DNA of 64,000 bases from Mycobacterium sherrisii (GCF_002102355.1 NZ_LQPT01000002.1:1-64000), one strand, 5' to 3'. Positions 1 through 9,044 are shown, numbered from the stretch's first letter. Numbers and translations: made by a program. The notes: generated by a model not told the origin, from the sequence alone.

Positions 1-41
1 CTTGTCGAGCCTTCCCGCCCACGTCGTGGGCCGCAAGACTC

Positions 42-441
42 TCATATGCCGTGGATCAAACAATCGCGGTCAGGGCAATGCACTTCGTACAGCGCCACCA
101 CATGAAAGGTGCCCGGAAGCCCACCAAAGGAATTCACGTCCACACGCTCGACGATGACGGTGTCCCCGGTCGACACGACAGTGCGGATCTCGCTGCCCTC
201 GATCATCCCGGTCGACAGGCCGTCGACAGGCCGTCGACGGGCCGTTGTGTTTCTCCAACTCCGCGCCCGCCGCCTCTCGGCCGACCACCACCGGTGAGAG
301 CGGCACATGCAGTTGCCACACAAAGTGATCCGACATCAGTGCGGTCGCCGCGTCGATGTCGATGTGCTGCCCGTAGCAGGCGTGGATGAAGTCGAGCACG
401 AGTTGCTCGTTTGCGTTTGTGGCCGCGTCACCTGGTGCCAT
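42..441 (-). pseudogene. Frameshifted SnoaL/limonene-epoxide-hydrolase-like protein
   Basis: Read leftward from ATG at 441 the product begins like a small SnoaL/LEH-fold protein (about 60 residues, with the motif PVVVGREA followed by ELEKHN). The frame is then lost. The remainder (GLSTGMIEGSEIRTVV, then TVIVERVDVNSFGG and YEV) continues in another frame to a stop at 42. The break coincides with three tandem copies of an 11-bp unit at 211-243. Removing two copies (22 bp) gives a clean join, KHNGLSTGMIEG, which is what the family shows there. The C-terminus also lacks the usual W-R-D-Y-F-type ending, so it may be shortened as well. Family members hydrolyse or bind small hydrophobic substrates; the substrate here is unknown. 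A sequencing error in the repeat is possible. Confidence 0.75.
211..243. repeat. Three tandem copies of an 11-bp unit
   Basis: Units GTCGACAGGCC, GTCGACAGGCC and GTCGACGGGCC follow each other without a gap inside the coding region of the SnoaL-like gene. Eleven is not a multiple of three, so each gain or loss of a unit changes the reading frame. One copy, or four, would restore the frame; three breaks it. Confidence 0.9.
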
Positions 442-502
442 CGTGGATCTTCCTTTGCTGATGGCCGGTCTGCCGGAAGCTGCTGGTGACCCTACACCGA
501 GA

Positions 503-518
503 TAAATCGGCCGATTTA
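503..518. promoter_or_regulatory. 16-bp perfect palindrome upstream of lactate permease
   Basis: TAAATCGGCCGATTTA is a perfect inverted repeat without spacer in the gap between the SnoaL-like pseudogene and the permease, about 90 bp before the permease start. Size and position fit an operator for a dimeric repressor. No regulator gene adjoins it in this window, so the protein is unknown. Confidence 0.5.
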
Positions 519-608
519 ATCAATTCCAAAACTTTTTCCGACATTTGTGGTTGTCAGCACAGTGATCCGGCGCACAGCGGCGGTACTCCCTCTTTAAGGT
601 TCCCCACT

Positions 609-2261
609 ATGTATCGCCAGATTCTGGACCCAGTCGCGCACTCGCTGGGTTTGAGTTCCCTTGTGGCCGCCATACCTTTGGCGATGCTTTTCGTCCTGCT
701 CGGCGTCGTACGGATGCGGGCCTGGGTGGCTTCGCTGATCTCGGTGGCGGTGGCGCTCGCCATCGCGATCGCGGTGTACGGCATGCCGACCGACCAGGCG
801 CTGCTGGCCGCCAGCGAAGGCGCCGTCTTCGGCTTCTTCCCCATCCTCTGGATCGTCATCAACGCCATCTGGGTCTACCAAATGACCGTTCAGACAGGAC
901 ATTTCGATGTGCTGCGGCGTAGTTTCGCCGGGATCAGCGACGACCACCGCATTCAGGCGATCATCATCGCGTTCTCCTTCGGCGCCTTGCTCGAAGCCCT
1001 CGCCGGCTTCGGCGCGCCGGTGGCGGTCACTTCGGTGATGCTGCTGGCGCTGGGCTTCAAGCCGTTGAAGGCGGCGGTGCTTGCCTTGGTCGCCAACACC
1101 GCCCCGGTGGCCTACGGTGCGATGGCGACACCGATCATCACGCTCGGCAAGGTGTCCGGAATGTCCAGCGATGCCCTCGGCGCGATGGTCGGGCGCCAGA
1201 CGCCGATCCTGGCTATGTTCGTGCCCCTGGCTCTGGTGTTCATCGCCGACGGCCGTCGCGGACTTCGTGAGACCTGGCACGTGGCGCTGACGGCGGGAGT
1301 GGTTTTCGGCGTCGGCCAATACGCCACCTCGAACTTCCTGTCGGTGCCGCTCGCCGACGTGGTGGCTTCGCTGCTGTCGTCCGGTGCTGTGGTGCTATTG
1401 CTGCGGGTACGGCGTCCGCAGACCGCGCCGCGCGTCGCCGTCGTCGCCGGCGGTGCGTCCGACACCATGTCCCCCGAATTCGAGGCGAACCTGAACCAGT
1501 CCGACCTGAACAAATCCGACTCGCGTGGCGAAGTGTTCCGCGCATACTCGCCCTACGCGATTATCATCGCGGTCTTCGTTCTCTGCCAGATTCCCGTCGT
1601 GAAGAAGTTCCTGGACCACGCGACCTATTCGGTGCGCTGGCCGGGCCTGCACCTGCAAACCGCCAAGGGCGGCCCGTCGGGCCTGGCGAACTTCACCTTC
1701 AATCTGCTGAACACACCGGGAACTCAGATGCTGGCCGCGGGCCTCGTCGCGATGTTCGTGCTGCGCCTGTCGGTGGGCAGCGCGATCAAAGCATACGGCG
1801 CGACCCTGCATCAGCTCCGGTGGGCGATCCTCACCGTAATGGCGGTGCTGGCACTGGCTTTCGTGATGAACGCATCCGGGCAAACCATCACCCTGGGCAC
1901 TTGGATGGCCGGCGCCGGAAGCGCTTTCGCTCTGTTCTCGCCCATCCTGGGCTGGATCGGTGTGGCAGTCACCGGGTCCGACACCTCGTCGAACTCATTG
2001 TTCGGCGCGCTGCAGGTGACGGCCGCCACCAAAGCAGGACTATCTCCGCTGCTGATGGTCGCCGGCAACAGCTCCGGCGGGGTGCTCGGCAAGATGATCT
2101 CCCCGCAGAACCTCGCCATCGCCGCCGCGGCGGTAAACCTCGACGGCAAGGAAGGCGACATCTTCCGCCGAGTAATGGCCTGGAGCGCGGTGTTCCTGCT
2201 GTTCATCTGTCTGCTGTCCGCGCTGCAGGCGTCGTCGATACTGTCCTGGATGGTCGGCTGA
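609..2261 (+). CDS. lldP: L-lactate permease, LctP family
   Basis: A polytopic inner-membrane protein of 550 residues, the usual length for LctP/LldP lactate:H+ symporters. About a dozen hydrophobic segments are visible, with family-type stretches such as GFGAPVAVTS, NTAPVAYGA, TGSDTSSNSLFG and NSSGGVLGKMISPQ. It probably imports lactate or glycolate by proton symport. The frame is open further upstream, but ATG 609 gives the family length and is preceded by AAGG; translation from 486 would add about 40 residues not expected at the N-terminus. The gene meets zwf tail to tail with 2 bp between them. A palindrome at 503-518 may control it. No lactate dehydrogenase lies next to it here. Confidence 0.88.
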   Translation: MYRQILDPVAHSLGLSSLVAAIPLAMLFVLLGVVRMRAWVASLISVAVALAIAIAVYGMPTDQALLAASEGAVFGFFPILWIVINAIWVYQMTVQTGHFDVLRRSFAGISDDHRIQAIIIAFSFGALLEALAGFGAPVAVTSVMLLALGFKPLKAAVLALVANTAPVAYGAMATPIITLGKVSGMSSDALGAMVGRQTPILAMFVPLALVFIADGRRGLRETWHVALTAGVVFGVGQYATSNFLSVPLADVVASLLSSGAVVLLLRVRRPQTAPRVAVVAGGASDTMSPEFEANLNQSDLNKSDSRGEVFRAYSPYAIIIAVFVLCQIPVVKKFLDHATYSVRWPGLHLQTAKGGPSGLANFTFNLLNTPGTQMLAAGLVAMFVLRLSVGSAIKAYGATLHQLRWAILTVMAVLALAFVMNASGQTITLGTWMAGAGSAFALFSPILGWIGVAVTGSDTSSNSLFGALQVTAATKAGLSPLLMVAGNSSGGVLGKMISPQNLAIAAAAVNLDGKEGDIFRRVMAWSAVFLLFICLLSALQASSILSWMVG

Positions 2262-2263
2262 CC

Positions 2264-3766
2264 CTACTCGTTGCGGGTCTCACGCCAGCCGCGTTCGAAC
2301 GGCAACCGCCACGCGTTCGGTGCGATCAGTTGGTGAATAGCGTTGGGACCCCACGTTCCCACCGGGTACACCTTCGCCGGCGGCGGGTCGTCGAGCAGTT
2401 CTGCCGAACGCTCCCAAAGTGATTCAATGCCCTCGGCGGTGGTGAACAGCGTGTGGTCACCGCGCATGGCATCGAGGATGAGCCGCTCGTAGGCCTCCAG
2501 CGTGTCGGCGACGGTGTCGATCTCCTGGGAGGAGAACTGCATCGACAGCTTGTCCAGCTTCATCCCGGGGCCGGGCCGCTTGCCGTAGAACGACAGCGAA
2601 ACCCTGGAATTGTCCGCAAGATCGAACGTCAGGTGATCGGGGCCTTGGGTTCCGACGCCCGAACCCGGCGGGAACATACTGCGCGGGGCCTCTTTGAACG
2701 CGATCGAGATGATGCGGATACCTTCGGCCATCTTCTTGCCGGTACGCAAGTAGATCGGAACCCCCGCCCAGCGCCAGTTGTCAATGCCGACTTTCAGGGC
2801 GATGAACGTCTCGGTGTCGGAATCCCTTGCCACACCTTCCTCTTCGCGATATCCGGCGTACTGGCCGCGCACCACGTCCGACGTCTTCACCGGAAGCATG
2901 GAGCGGAACACCTTGTTTTTCTCTTCGCTGATGGCATAGGGCTCCAGAGCCGTCGGTGGTTCCATCACCACGAACGCCATCACCTGAAACAGGTGGGTGA
3001 CCACCATGTCCTTGTACGCGCCGGTGCTCTCGTAAAAGTTCGCCCGCTGATCCAGTCCCAGCTTCTCGGGGATGTCGATCTGGATGTGGTCGATGAAATT
3101 GCGATTCCAGATCGGCTCGAACAAACCGTTGGCGAAACGGAACGCCAGGATGTTCTGCGCCGCCTCCTTGCCCAAGAAATGGTCGATGCGAAAGATCTGG
3201 GATTCGTCGAACGTTTCGTGCAGGAAGTCGTTGAGCGCCACCGCGGTGTCCAAGTCGGTGCCGAACGGTTTCTCCATCACCACTCGGGACCGCTCGACGA
3301 GGTTCGCCTCGCGCAGCATCGTGATGACGGCGCGAGCCGCCTTCGGCGGGACCGACAAATAATGCAGGCGCCGCACTTTGGGTCCCAGAGCGTTCTCGGC
3401 TTCGGCGACCGCGGCGGCCAAGGCGTCGGGCCCGGCCCCCTGCGGGACGTAGCGCACGATCTTCGCGAAGTCAGCCCACTGCTCCGGGGTCAGCTTGTGG
3501 GTGCCGTAGGAGTCGATCGCCTTCTTCGCTATTTCCCGGAACTCGTCGTCGCTGAGCTCCTCCAGCGACGTCGCGACGATCTGAATGTCCGGCGCCAGTT
3601 CGGATTGATCCAGATACGCCAGACCGGAAATCAGTTTGCGTTTGGCCAGATCCCCCGTCGCGCCGAAGAGCACGATGACGTGCGGGTCGAGCGGATCGTA
3701 ATCGTGGCGGCGCGGACGGGAGTCGGGCGCCGGATAAGAGATCGTCTGCGGTTTCTTTGCTGCCAC
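2264..3766 (-). CDS. zwf: Glucose-6-phosphate dehydrogenase
   Basis: Catalyses oxidation of glucose 6-phosphate to 6-phosphogluconolactone with NAD(P)+, the entry step of the oxidative pentose phosphate path. At 500 residues it has the family length. The N-terminal Rossmann motif GATGDLAKRK is at 35-44, EKPFGTDL at 165-172 and the active-site signature RIDHFLGK at 193-200. Mycobacteria often carry more than one zwf; this one has a hydrophilic N-terminal extension of about 25 residues and does not sit beside tal, tkt or opcA. The LLM oxidoreductase gene lies 54 bp upstream on the same strand and may be co-transcribed. Which paralogue it corresponds to cannot be decided here. Confidence 0.93.
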   Translation of the reverse strand: MAAKKPQTISYPAPDSRPRRHDYDPLDPHVIVLFGATGDLAKRKLISGLAYLDQSELAPDIQIVATSLEELSDDEFREIAKKAIDSYGTHKLTPEQWADFAKIVRYVPQGAGPDALAAAVAEAENALGPKVRRLHYLSVPPKAARAVITMLREANLVERSRVVMEKPFGTDLDTAVALNDFLHETFDESQIFRIDHFLGKEAAQNILAFRFANGLFEPIWNRNFIDHIQIDIPEKLGLDQRANFYESTGAYKDMVVTHLFQVMAFVVMEPPTALEPYAISEEKNKVFRSMLPVKTSDVVRGQYAGYREEEGVARDSDTETFIALKVGIDNWRWAGVPIYLRTGKKMAEGIRIISIAFKEAPRSMFPPGSGVGTQGPDHLTFDLADNSRVSLSFYGKRPGPGMKLDKLSMQFSSQEIDTVADTLEAYERLILDAMRGDHTLFTTAEGIESLWERSAELLDDPPPAKVYPVGTWGPNAIHQLIAPNAWRLPFERGWRETRNE

Positions 3767-3820
3767 TCCCGTGATACTTCCACTGTCATGGCGGCGGCGC
3801 AGCCCTGCGCGACGCTTCCA

Positions 3821-4621
3821 TCATTGATCACGCCACGCGAGCATCGTCTTCAACTCGGCGAAGTCGTACCCGTTGACGTCGGGGTGAATTTCAGTGGTGA
3901 ACAAGGTGACACCCTCGTCGACGAAGGTGTCCGCCGTCTTGGCGTCCGTCCATGCGATGGCGCGTTCGATGACGGCCTCGTCGCGCCCGGCCTCGGTGGC
4001 GAGGCGTTTGAGGAGCTCATTCTTGCGGCGGAACGCCTCGATGGGTTCGAAACTGTGCCAGATGTGAGCATGCCGCGCCGCGGCGGGGATGGTGCGACGC
4101 TCACCGCCGCCGCCGATGAGGATGGGGATCTGCCGCAGCGGCTTGGGCGTCAGATGTTCCAGCCGGTACTCGATGCGCTGCAGGCCCTCGTCGAACTGGT
4201 CCATCCGCGAGCGCACGGTGCCGTATTCGTAGCCGTAGGCGATGAAGTCCTGCGGGTACCACCCGGCGCCCAGGCCAAGGATCAATCGCCCGCCGCTGAT
4301 GTGATCGACGGTGCGTGCCATGTCGGCGACAAGGTCGGGGTTGCGGTACGGCATACCGCTGACCAGCAGCCCGATCTCGGCTCGACTGGTGATCTCCCCC
4401 CACGACGCCAGCGCGGTCCAGGCCTCGAAGTTGTTGACCTCCGGCTGCTCGTCGTGAAGCTGGGGGACGCCGTCGACAAGATCGACGAAAGGTTTGTGGA
4501 AATGGTCGTAGCCAAAGATGGCGTCGGCGCCGAGCTCCTCGGCATGCACCACCGCCTGGCGCCACGTCCGGTAGTCCGGTGTCCCGCCCGCCCACAGCTG
4601 AACGCCTATCCGTACGGTCAC
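3821..4621 (-). CDS. LLM-class F420-dependent oxidoreductase
   Basis: A 266-residue protein of the luciferase-like monooxygenase fold, in the mycobacterial branch expected to use coenzyme F420 rather than FMN. Family features are the N-terminal strand RIGVQLW, the segment DAIFGYDHFHKP, TSRAEIGLLVSGMPYRNP and the motif HISGGRLILGLGAGW. The substrate is not predictable. It is transcribed toward zwf with a 54-bp gap; linkage of F420-dependent enzymes with glucose-6-phosphate metabolism is known in mycobacteria (Fgd), but whether that matters here is only a guess. A 15-bp palindrome lies just upstream. Confidence 0.85.
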   Translation of the reverse strand: MTVRIGVQLWAGGTPDYRTWRQAVVHAEELGADAIFGYDHFHKPFVDLVDGVPQLHDEQPEVNNFEAWTALASWGEITSRAEIGLLVSGMPYRNPDLVADMARTVDHISGGRLILGLGAGWYPQDFIAYGYEYGTVRSRMDQFDEGLQRIEYRLEHLTPKPLRQIPILIGGGGERRTIPAAARHAHIWHSFEPIEAFRRKNELLKRLATEAGRDEAVIERAIAWTDAKTADTFVDEGVTLFTTEIHPDVNGYDFAELKTMLAWRDQ

Positions 4622-4648
4622 ACTTCCTGCCCCTTCGCCGCGTACCTA

Positions 4649-4663
4649 CGGTCAAACTGACCG
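4649..4663. promoter_or_regulatory. Palindrome upstream of LLM gene
   Basis: CGGTCA-AAC-TGACCG, perfect 6-bp arms around a 3-bp spacer, begins 28 bp upstream of the LLM start on the minus strand. It could be an operator for the LLM-zwf unit. It is short, so chance is not excluded. Confidence 0.35.
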
Positions 4664-4793
4664 AACGTGTCCTTCCTTCCCATTACTCCCACCCGGTAGC
4701 AACTCTTTTTCATACCTGCCCACTCGGTGGCCGCGGCGCCCGGTATGGCAGCCGCCGCTGTGGCCGGCTGGGAAGGTATGTCAGCATTTGGGG

Positions 4794-5438
4794 ATGAGTG
4801 CACGCAGAGTTGTCCGAATCGCCGGCGCCGCGGCAGCGCTGAGCTGGCCGCTGGCCGCCGCGCCGACGATCGCCCCGACCGCAGCGGCCGATCCCTGCTC
4901 CGACGTCGAGGTGGTCTTCGCTCGCGGTACCCATCAGGACCCGGGCCTGGGCAACATCGGTCAGGCGTTCACGGACTCGCTGACATCGCAGGTCGCCGGG
5001 AAGTCCGTCGGCGTGTACGCGGTCAACTATCCGGCCAACGACGACTACCACAACAGCGCGCCGAGCGGTGCCGACGACGCCAGCAGCCACGTCCAGGGCA
5101 CCGTCGCCAACTGCCCCAACACGAAAATCGTGCTGGGCGGCTACTCCCAGGGCTCCACGGTGATCGATCTGGCCACTCAGGCGATGCCCGCCCCGGTCGC
5201 CGATCATGTCGCCGCGGTCGCCCTGTTCGGCGAGCCGACCAGCCAGTTCTCCAGCATGTTGTGGGGCGGGCAGCCACTACCCACGATCAACCCGATCTAC
5301 AGCGCCAAGACCATCAGCCTGTGCGCGCCCGACGACCCGATCTGCTCCGGCGGCGGGAACATCATGGCGCACGTGTCCTACATCCAGTCCGGTATGACGG
5401 ATCAGGCCGCGACGTTTGCGGCCAACCGCCTCCGTTAA
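4794..5438 (+). CDS. cfp21: Cutinase-like esterase, CFP21-type
   Basis: Secreted serine esterase of 214 residues with a cleavable signal peptide (about residues 1-33, ending in TAAA before DPC). The cutinase elbow GGYSQG gives Ser118, with Asp181 in the C-APDDPI-C segment and His193 in MAHVSY completing the triad. Cysteine pairs C35/C107 and C177/C184 match the two cutinase disulfides. Remembered similarity to M. tuberculosis Rv1984c (CFP21) is very high, for example FSSMLWGG and GGGNIMAHVSY. ATG 4794 is preferred over a TTG two codons earlier. Such enzymes hydrolyse medium-chain esters and lipids outside the cell. A glycosyltransferase follows after 21 bp on the same strand. Confidence 0.92.
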   Translation: MSARRVVRIAGAAAALSWPLAAAPTIAPTAAADPCSDVEVVFARGTHQDPGLGNIGQAFTDSLTSQVAGKSVGVYAVNYPANDDYHNSAPSGADDASSHVQGTVANCPNTKIVLGGYSQGSTVIDLATQAMPAPVADHVAAVALFGEPTSQFSSMLWGGQPLPTINPIYSAKTISLCAPDDPICSGGGNIMAHVSYIQSGMTDQAATFAANRLR

Positions 5439-5459
5439 GCCCCCGCTGCGGTCTCGCCG

Positions 5460-6638
5460 ATGAAGTGCGTGTTGGTCGGTTACGGAAGCCGTGGAGATGT
5501 CGAACCGTTGGCGGCCGCCGGGCGTGAGTTGATGCGCCGCGGGCACGACGTGCAGATGGCCGTCGCGCCGAACATGATGGCTTTCGTCGAATCCGCCGGG
5601 CTTTCCGCGGTCGCCTACGGTCGCGATTCGCGGGAGCAAATGGCGTTTGCGGCCGACTTCGTCGGCAAGCCCCAGAACCCCGTCACCATGTGGTCGGATA
5701 TCACCGAGCATCTCAACCAGGTCAAAGCGGAGAAGACGGCAGCGTTGACTCCGCTGGCCCAGGGAGCCGACCTGCTAGTGGCGGCCTTCAACGAGCAGGG
5801 GGTGGCCGCGAATGTCGCGGAGTACTACGACATTCCGCTCGGCGTGCTGCACTACTTCCCGTCACGCATCCTTGAGTCCGGCGCACTCGGTCCGCAGGTG
5901 ACCAAACAGACCGATGACGCCCAGCGTCGCGCGCTCGGGTTGCCCGAGCTCCCGGCGGACCCGGCCCGCGCGGCGCTGGACATCCAGGCCTACGACGAAC
6001 TGTGCTTGCCCGGGACCGCGGCCGATTGGCTGGAAGCCGATGCCCCGCAACGGTTCGTCGGCGCACTGACCCTCGGGCTGCCCAGCGCGGCTGACGACGA
6101 GGTCAGGGCATGGATTTCCGCCGGCACGGCACCGATCTACTTCGGTTTCGGCAGCACGCCGCTGGGCTCCCCCACGGAGACCGTGGCGGTGATCGCCGAG
6201 GCCTGCGCGCGGGTCGGCGAGCGTGCGCTGATTTGCATGGGCCCCAACGACCTTCCGGAAACGGCGGACGCCCACGTCAAGATCGTCGCGGAAGTGAACC
6301 ACGCGGCGATCTTCCCGCTGTGCCGCGCCGTGGTCCACCACGGCGGCGCCGGCGCGACGGCCGCGGGCCTGCGGGCCGGGATTCCCACCCTGGTGCTGTG
6401 GTTCTGGCTCGATCAACCGCTTTGGGCATCCGGGGTCAGGCAGCTCAAGGCCGGCCTGGGGCGGGGATTCATGGAAAGCACCCTGGACTCCGTGGTCGCC
6501 GACCTGCGCGCCGTCCTGGCCCCGGAGTGCGCCGAGCGGGCGCGTGAGGTTGCCGCGATGATGACGACACCCGGCGAAAGTACTGCGCGCACTGCCGATC
6601 TCCTCGAGGAGATCGCGGTCGAACGCGTCACCCCCTAG
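5460..6638 (+). CDS. GT1-family (MGT-like) glycosyltransferase
   Basis: A 392-residue GT-B glycosyltransferase. The N-terminal acceptor domain starts MKCVLVGYGSRGDVEPL, the sterol/macrolide glycosyltransferase pattern, and the C-terminal donor domain carries the nucleotide-sugar motif VVHHGGAGATAAGLRAG. It resembles the mycobacterial enzymes that glycosylate lipopeptides or small acceptors (Rv1524/Rv1526c and Gtf/Rtf types). Donor and acceptor cannot be read from sequence, and no glycopeptidolipid genes are nearby. It overlaps the convergent transporter gene by 4 bp. Confidence 0.87.
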   Translation: MKCVLVGYGSRGDVEPLAAAGRELMRRGHDVQMAVAPNMMAFVESAGLSAVAYGRDSREQMAFAADFVGKPQNPVTMWSDITEHLNQVKAEKTAALTPLAQGADLLVAAFNEQGVAANVAEYYDIPLGVLHYFPSRILESGALGPQVTKQTDDAQRRALGLPELPADPARAALDIQAYDELCLPGTAADWLEADAPQRFVGALTLGLPSAADDEVRAWISAGTAPIYFGFGSTPLGSPTETVAVIAEACARVGERALICMGPNDLPETADAHVKIVAEVNHAAIFPLCRAVVHHGGAGATAAGLRAGIPTLVLWFWLDQPLWASGVRQLKAGLGRGFMESTLDSVVADLRAVLAPECAERAREVAAMMTTPGESTARTADLLEEIAVERVTP

Positions 6639-7549
6639 GTGCGGATCACGTCGTTTTCGTTAGCAGGTTGAGCGCCAACGACTTTGGCGGTCACACCGCC
6701 CGGCGCCTGATCGCGTGCCAGCGCGACGGTGGACGACACCATCGCCACGACGGCGACCAGCAGACCCAGCGCCGCCGACCCCTGCACGGCGAGGTGCTCG
6801 CCGAGCACGACGACCCCAAGCAGCACCGCGACCACCGGCTCGCCCACCAGCATGATCGGAAGCGAAGCTTGCAAGGCGCCGGCGTGGAAAGCGGAACTCT
6901 GCACCATGGTCACCGCGATTGCCAGAATGACCAGCAGGTACGGAGCGGGCACGGTCATCAGGGCGTGCCAGCCGCCGACGGTGTAGCGGTGCGCGCAGAT
7001 CTTGGTCAACACGGCGATCATGCCGAGCAACACGGCCACCGTGACCGCCAGCAGCATGGCGCGAGTGCGGCCCGAGGTACGCCGCGCCGCGACGAGGCAG
7101 GCGATCGCCAGCGGCGCGGTGAGCGCCAGCGCCAAGCTCCACGACGGTATCGGCGGACGATTGTGGCCCTCGCTGGGATGCCCGACGAGCACGAACGCCG
7201 CCAATGCGACGGTCAACACGACCGCCCAGCTCCACTCCGCCCGGGTGATGCGCTGATGACAGAGCCGCGCGCTCATAGGCAGGGCGAACAGCAATGAGGA
7301 AACCAGCAGCGGTTGGACCAGCAACAGCGAACCATTTGCCAACGCCACGGCCTGGAACACGTATCCGGCGATGGCGGCGAGAATCCCCGCCCACCACAAC
7401 GGTTGTCGTATGACGGTGGTGACCACCGTCGCGGCGGCGTCCCCGGTCGGCCGGACATCCTGCGCCGCGCGCTGCCGGACGACGATGCCGACGGCCGCCC
7501 AGAATGCGGCGAGCAGGCCGGAGATGATCGCGACGGCGTGTGAAATCAC
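6635..7549 (-). CDS. DMT-family (EamA-like) membrane transporter
   Basis: A hydrophobic protein of 304 residues with about nine to ten membrane segments arranged as two similar halves, as in the drug/metabolite transporter superfamily. GTG 7549 is chosen because the first membrane helix (AVAIISGLLAAFWAAVGIV) starts directly after it. The frame stays open further upstream but that part is hydrophilic and overlaps the divergent thioredoxin-like gene. The substrate is unknown. The 3' end overlaps the convergent glycosyltransferase by 4 bp. Confidence 0.8.
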   Translation of the reverse strand: MISHAVAIISGLLAAFWAAVGIVVRQRAAQDVRPTGDAAATVVTTVIRQPLWWAGILAAIAGYVFQAVALANGSLLLVQPLLVSSLLFALPMSARLCHQRITRAEWSWAVVLTVALAAFVLVGHPSEGHNRPPIPSWSLALALTAPLAIACLVAARRTSGRTRAMLLAVTVAVLLGMIAVLTKICAHRYTVGGWHALMTVPAPYLLVILAIAVTMVQSSAFHAGALQASLPIMLVGEPVVAVLLGVVVLGEHLAVQGSAALGLLVAVVAMVSSTVALARDQAPGGVTAKVVGAQPANENDVIRT

Positions 7550-7633
7550 CCCACCATATTTCGGGCTGATCCGCGGGATTGCAAAGCGGCCATGCCGGTC
7601 GGGTCGGGGCCAGCGCCCACTAGTGTGTCCGGC

Positions 7634-8182
7634 ATGGCTATCGAGTCGACGATGCTTGCCCTGGGCACGCCCGCGCCCGCGTTCACCCTGCCCAACCCCG
7701 CAACCGGTGCGACCGTCAGTCTCGGCGACCTCACCGGGCCGGCGTTGGTCGTGACCTTCATCTGCAACCACTGCCCGTACGTGCAGCATGTCGCGGCCGG
7801 ATTGGCAGCCCTGGGCCGGGACCTCGCCGATCAAGGCGTCGCCATGGTGGGGATCTCCAGCAACGACGTCGTCAACTACCCGCAGGACGGGCCCGATCAA
7901 ATGGTCGTCGAGGCTCGCCGCCACGGCTGGACGTTTCCCTATCTCTACGACGAGACGCAGGATGTCGCCCGCGCGTATTCCGCAGCCTGCACGCCGGACA
8001 CCTTCGTGTTCGACGGCCAGCGCCGCCTGGTCTACCGCGGTCAGCTCGACGACTCCCGCCCCAAGAACGACCGGCCGGTGACGGGTGCCGACGTGCGGGC
8101 GGCGGTCGACGCCGTGCTTGCCGGGCGACCGGTCAATCCTGACCAGCGTCCCTCGATAGGCTGCGGCATCAAATGGCGCTGA
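7634..8182 (+). CDS. Thioredoxin-fold protein with CNHC motif
   Basis: A 182-residue AhpC/TSA-type thioredoxin-fold protein. The active-site-like motif FICNHCPYV places a CxxC pair at Cys44 and Cys47, and the C-terminus PSIGCGIKW is typical of this subgroup and adds a third conserved cysteine. It is presumably a cytoplasmic thiol oxidoreductase or peroxidase; no partner is evident. ATG 7634 starts directly before the TMLALGTPAPAF strand; upstream in-frame codons look non-coding. It is divergent from the DMT transporter with an 84-bp gap. Confidence 0.85.
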   Translation: MAIESTMLALGTPAPAFTLPNPATGATVSLGDLTGPALVVTFICNHCPYVQHVAAGLAALGRDLADQGVAMVGISSNDVVNYPQDGPDQMVVEARRHGWTFPYLYDETQDVARAYSAACTPDTFVFDGQRRLVYRGQLDDSRPKNDRPVTGADVRAAVDAVLAGRPVNPDQRPSIGCGIKWR

Positions 8183-8305
8183 ACCGATGAATTCGGCTGT
8201 GGCTGAACATATTTGACGTCCCGCCGGTATGGTGGCCGGTTGCGGCCAAACTCATGTCGAATATGCCCCGTTTGACGGCGCATTGCGACGGGCACATATC
8301 TGGAC

Positions 8306-9040
8306 ATGATTGCCGGTCACATCGTGCGTTTTGTGGGCCCCGCGACCGCCGTAACCGCGTTCTTGGGTGCCTCGGTCCTCCTGTCCCCCGTGCCGTGGGC
8401 GTCGGCGGAACCATGTCCGGACGTTCAGGTGGTCTTTGCCCGCGGTACCGGTGAACCGGAGGGCGTCGGGGCCACCGGCCAAGCGTTCATTGACAACCTG
8501 CGTGGTCGCCAGCCCGGCAAGTCGGTCGACGTGTATGCGGTCAACTATCCGGCGAGCAACGAGTGGAACACCGGGCTCGACGGTATCCGGGATGCCGGCG
8601 CCCACGTCGTGTCCATGGCGGGCAGCTGCCCCAGGACCAAGATGGTGCTTGGCGGGTTTTCTCAGGGCGCGGCGGTGATGGGTTTCGTGACCTCCGCGCA
8701 GGTGCCCGACGGCGTCGATCCGGCCACCGTGCCCAAGCCGCTGGCCCCCGAGGTTGCCGACCACGTCGCCGCGGTGGTGCTGTTCGGTACGCCGAACGTG
8801 CGGGCCATGAATTTCCTGGGCGAACCCCCGGTGGTGATCGGCCCGACCTACCAGGCGAAGACCATCAAGGTCTGCGCCACCGACGACCCGGTGTGCTCGG
8901 ACGGCATGAACTTCGCCGCGCACAACACCTACGCCGATAACGGCGCCATGATCGACAAGGGTGCCGCGTTCGCCGCCAGCCGTCTGGACGGGAGCCCGAC
9001 CGCGCCGGCGTCGGTGGTTCACTCGATCGAGGGGCGCTAG
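8306..9040 (+). CDS. Cutinase-like secreted esterase
   Basis: A 244-residue secreted serine hydrolase with a signal peptide through about residue 35. The elbow GGFSQG gives Ser119, Asp194 lies in C-ATDDPV-C, and His206 in AAHNTY. Cysteines 37/108 and 190/197 can form the two family disulfides. It is the second of three cutinases here and differs from the CFP21-type copy by an insertion after the elbow (PDGVDPATVPKPL) and a C-terminal tail of about 20 residues rich in Pro/Ala/Ser. I cannot assign it to a named M. tuberculosis Cut protein. Convergent MOSC gene after 4 bp. Confidence 0.9.
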   Translation: MIAGHIVRFVGPATAVTAFLGASVLLSPVPWASAEPCPDVQVVFARGTGEPEGVGATGQAFIDNLRGRQPGKSVDVYAVNYPASNEWNTGLDGIRDAGAHVVSMAGSCPRTKMVLGGFSQGAAVMGFVTSAQVPDGVDPATVPKPLAPEVADHVAAVVLFGTPNVRAMNFLGEPPVVIGPTYQAKTIKVCATDDPVCSDGMNFAAHNTYADNGAMIDKGAAFAASRLDGSPTAPASVVHSIEGR

Positions 9041-9044
9041 GGCA

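Noticed and set aside
2453-4660. Very long open frame (735 codons) on the plus strand
   Set aside because: It runs antisense through zwf and the LLM gene, which both show clear domains; its product has no recognisable domain and reflects codon bias on the opposite strand.
7550-7924. N-terminal extension of the DMT transporter
   Set aside because: Hydrophilic, not seen in the family and overlapping the divergent thioredoxin-like gene; GTG 7549 fits better.
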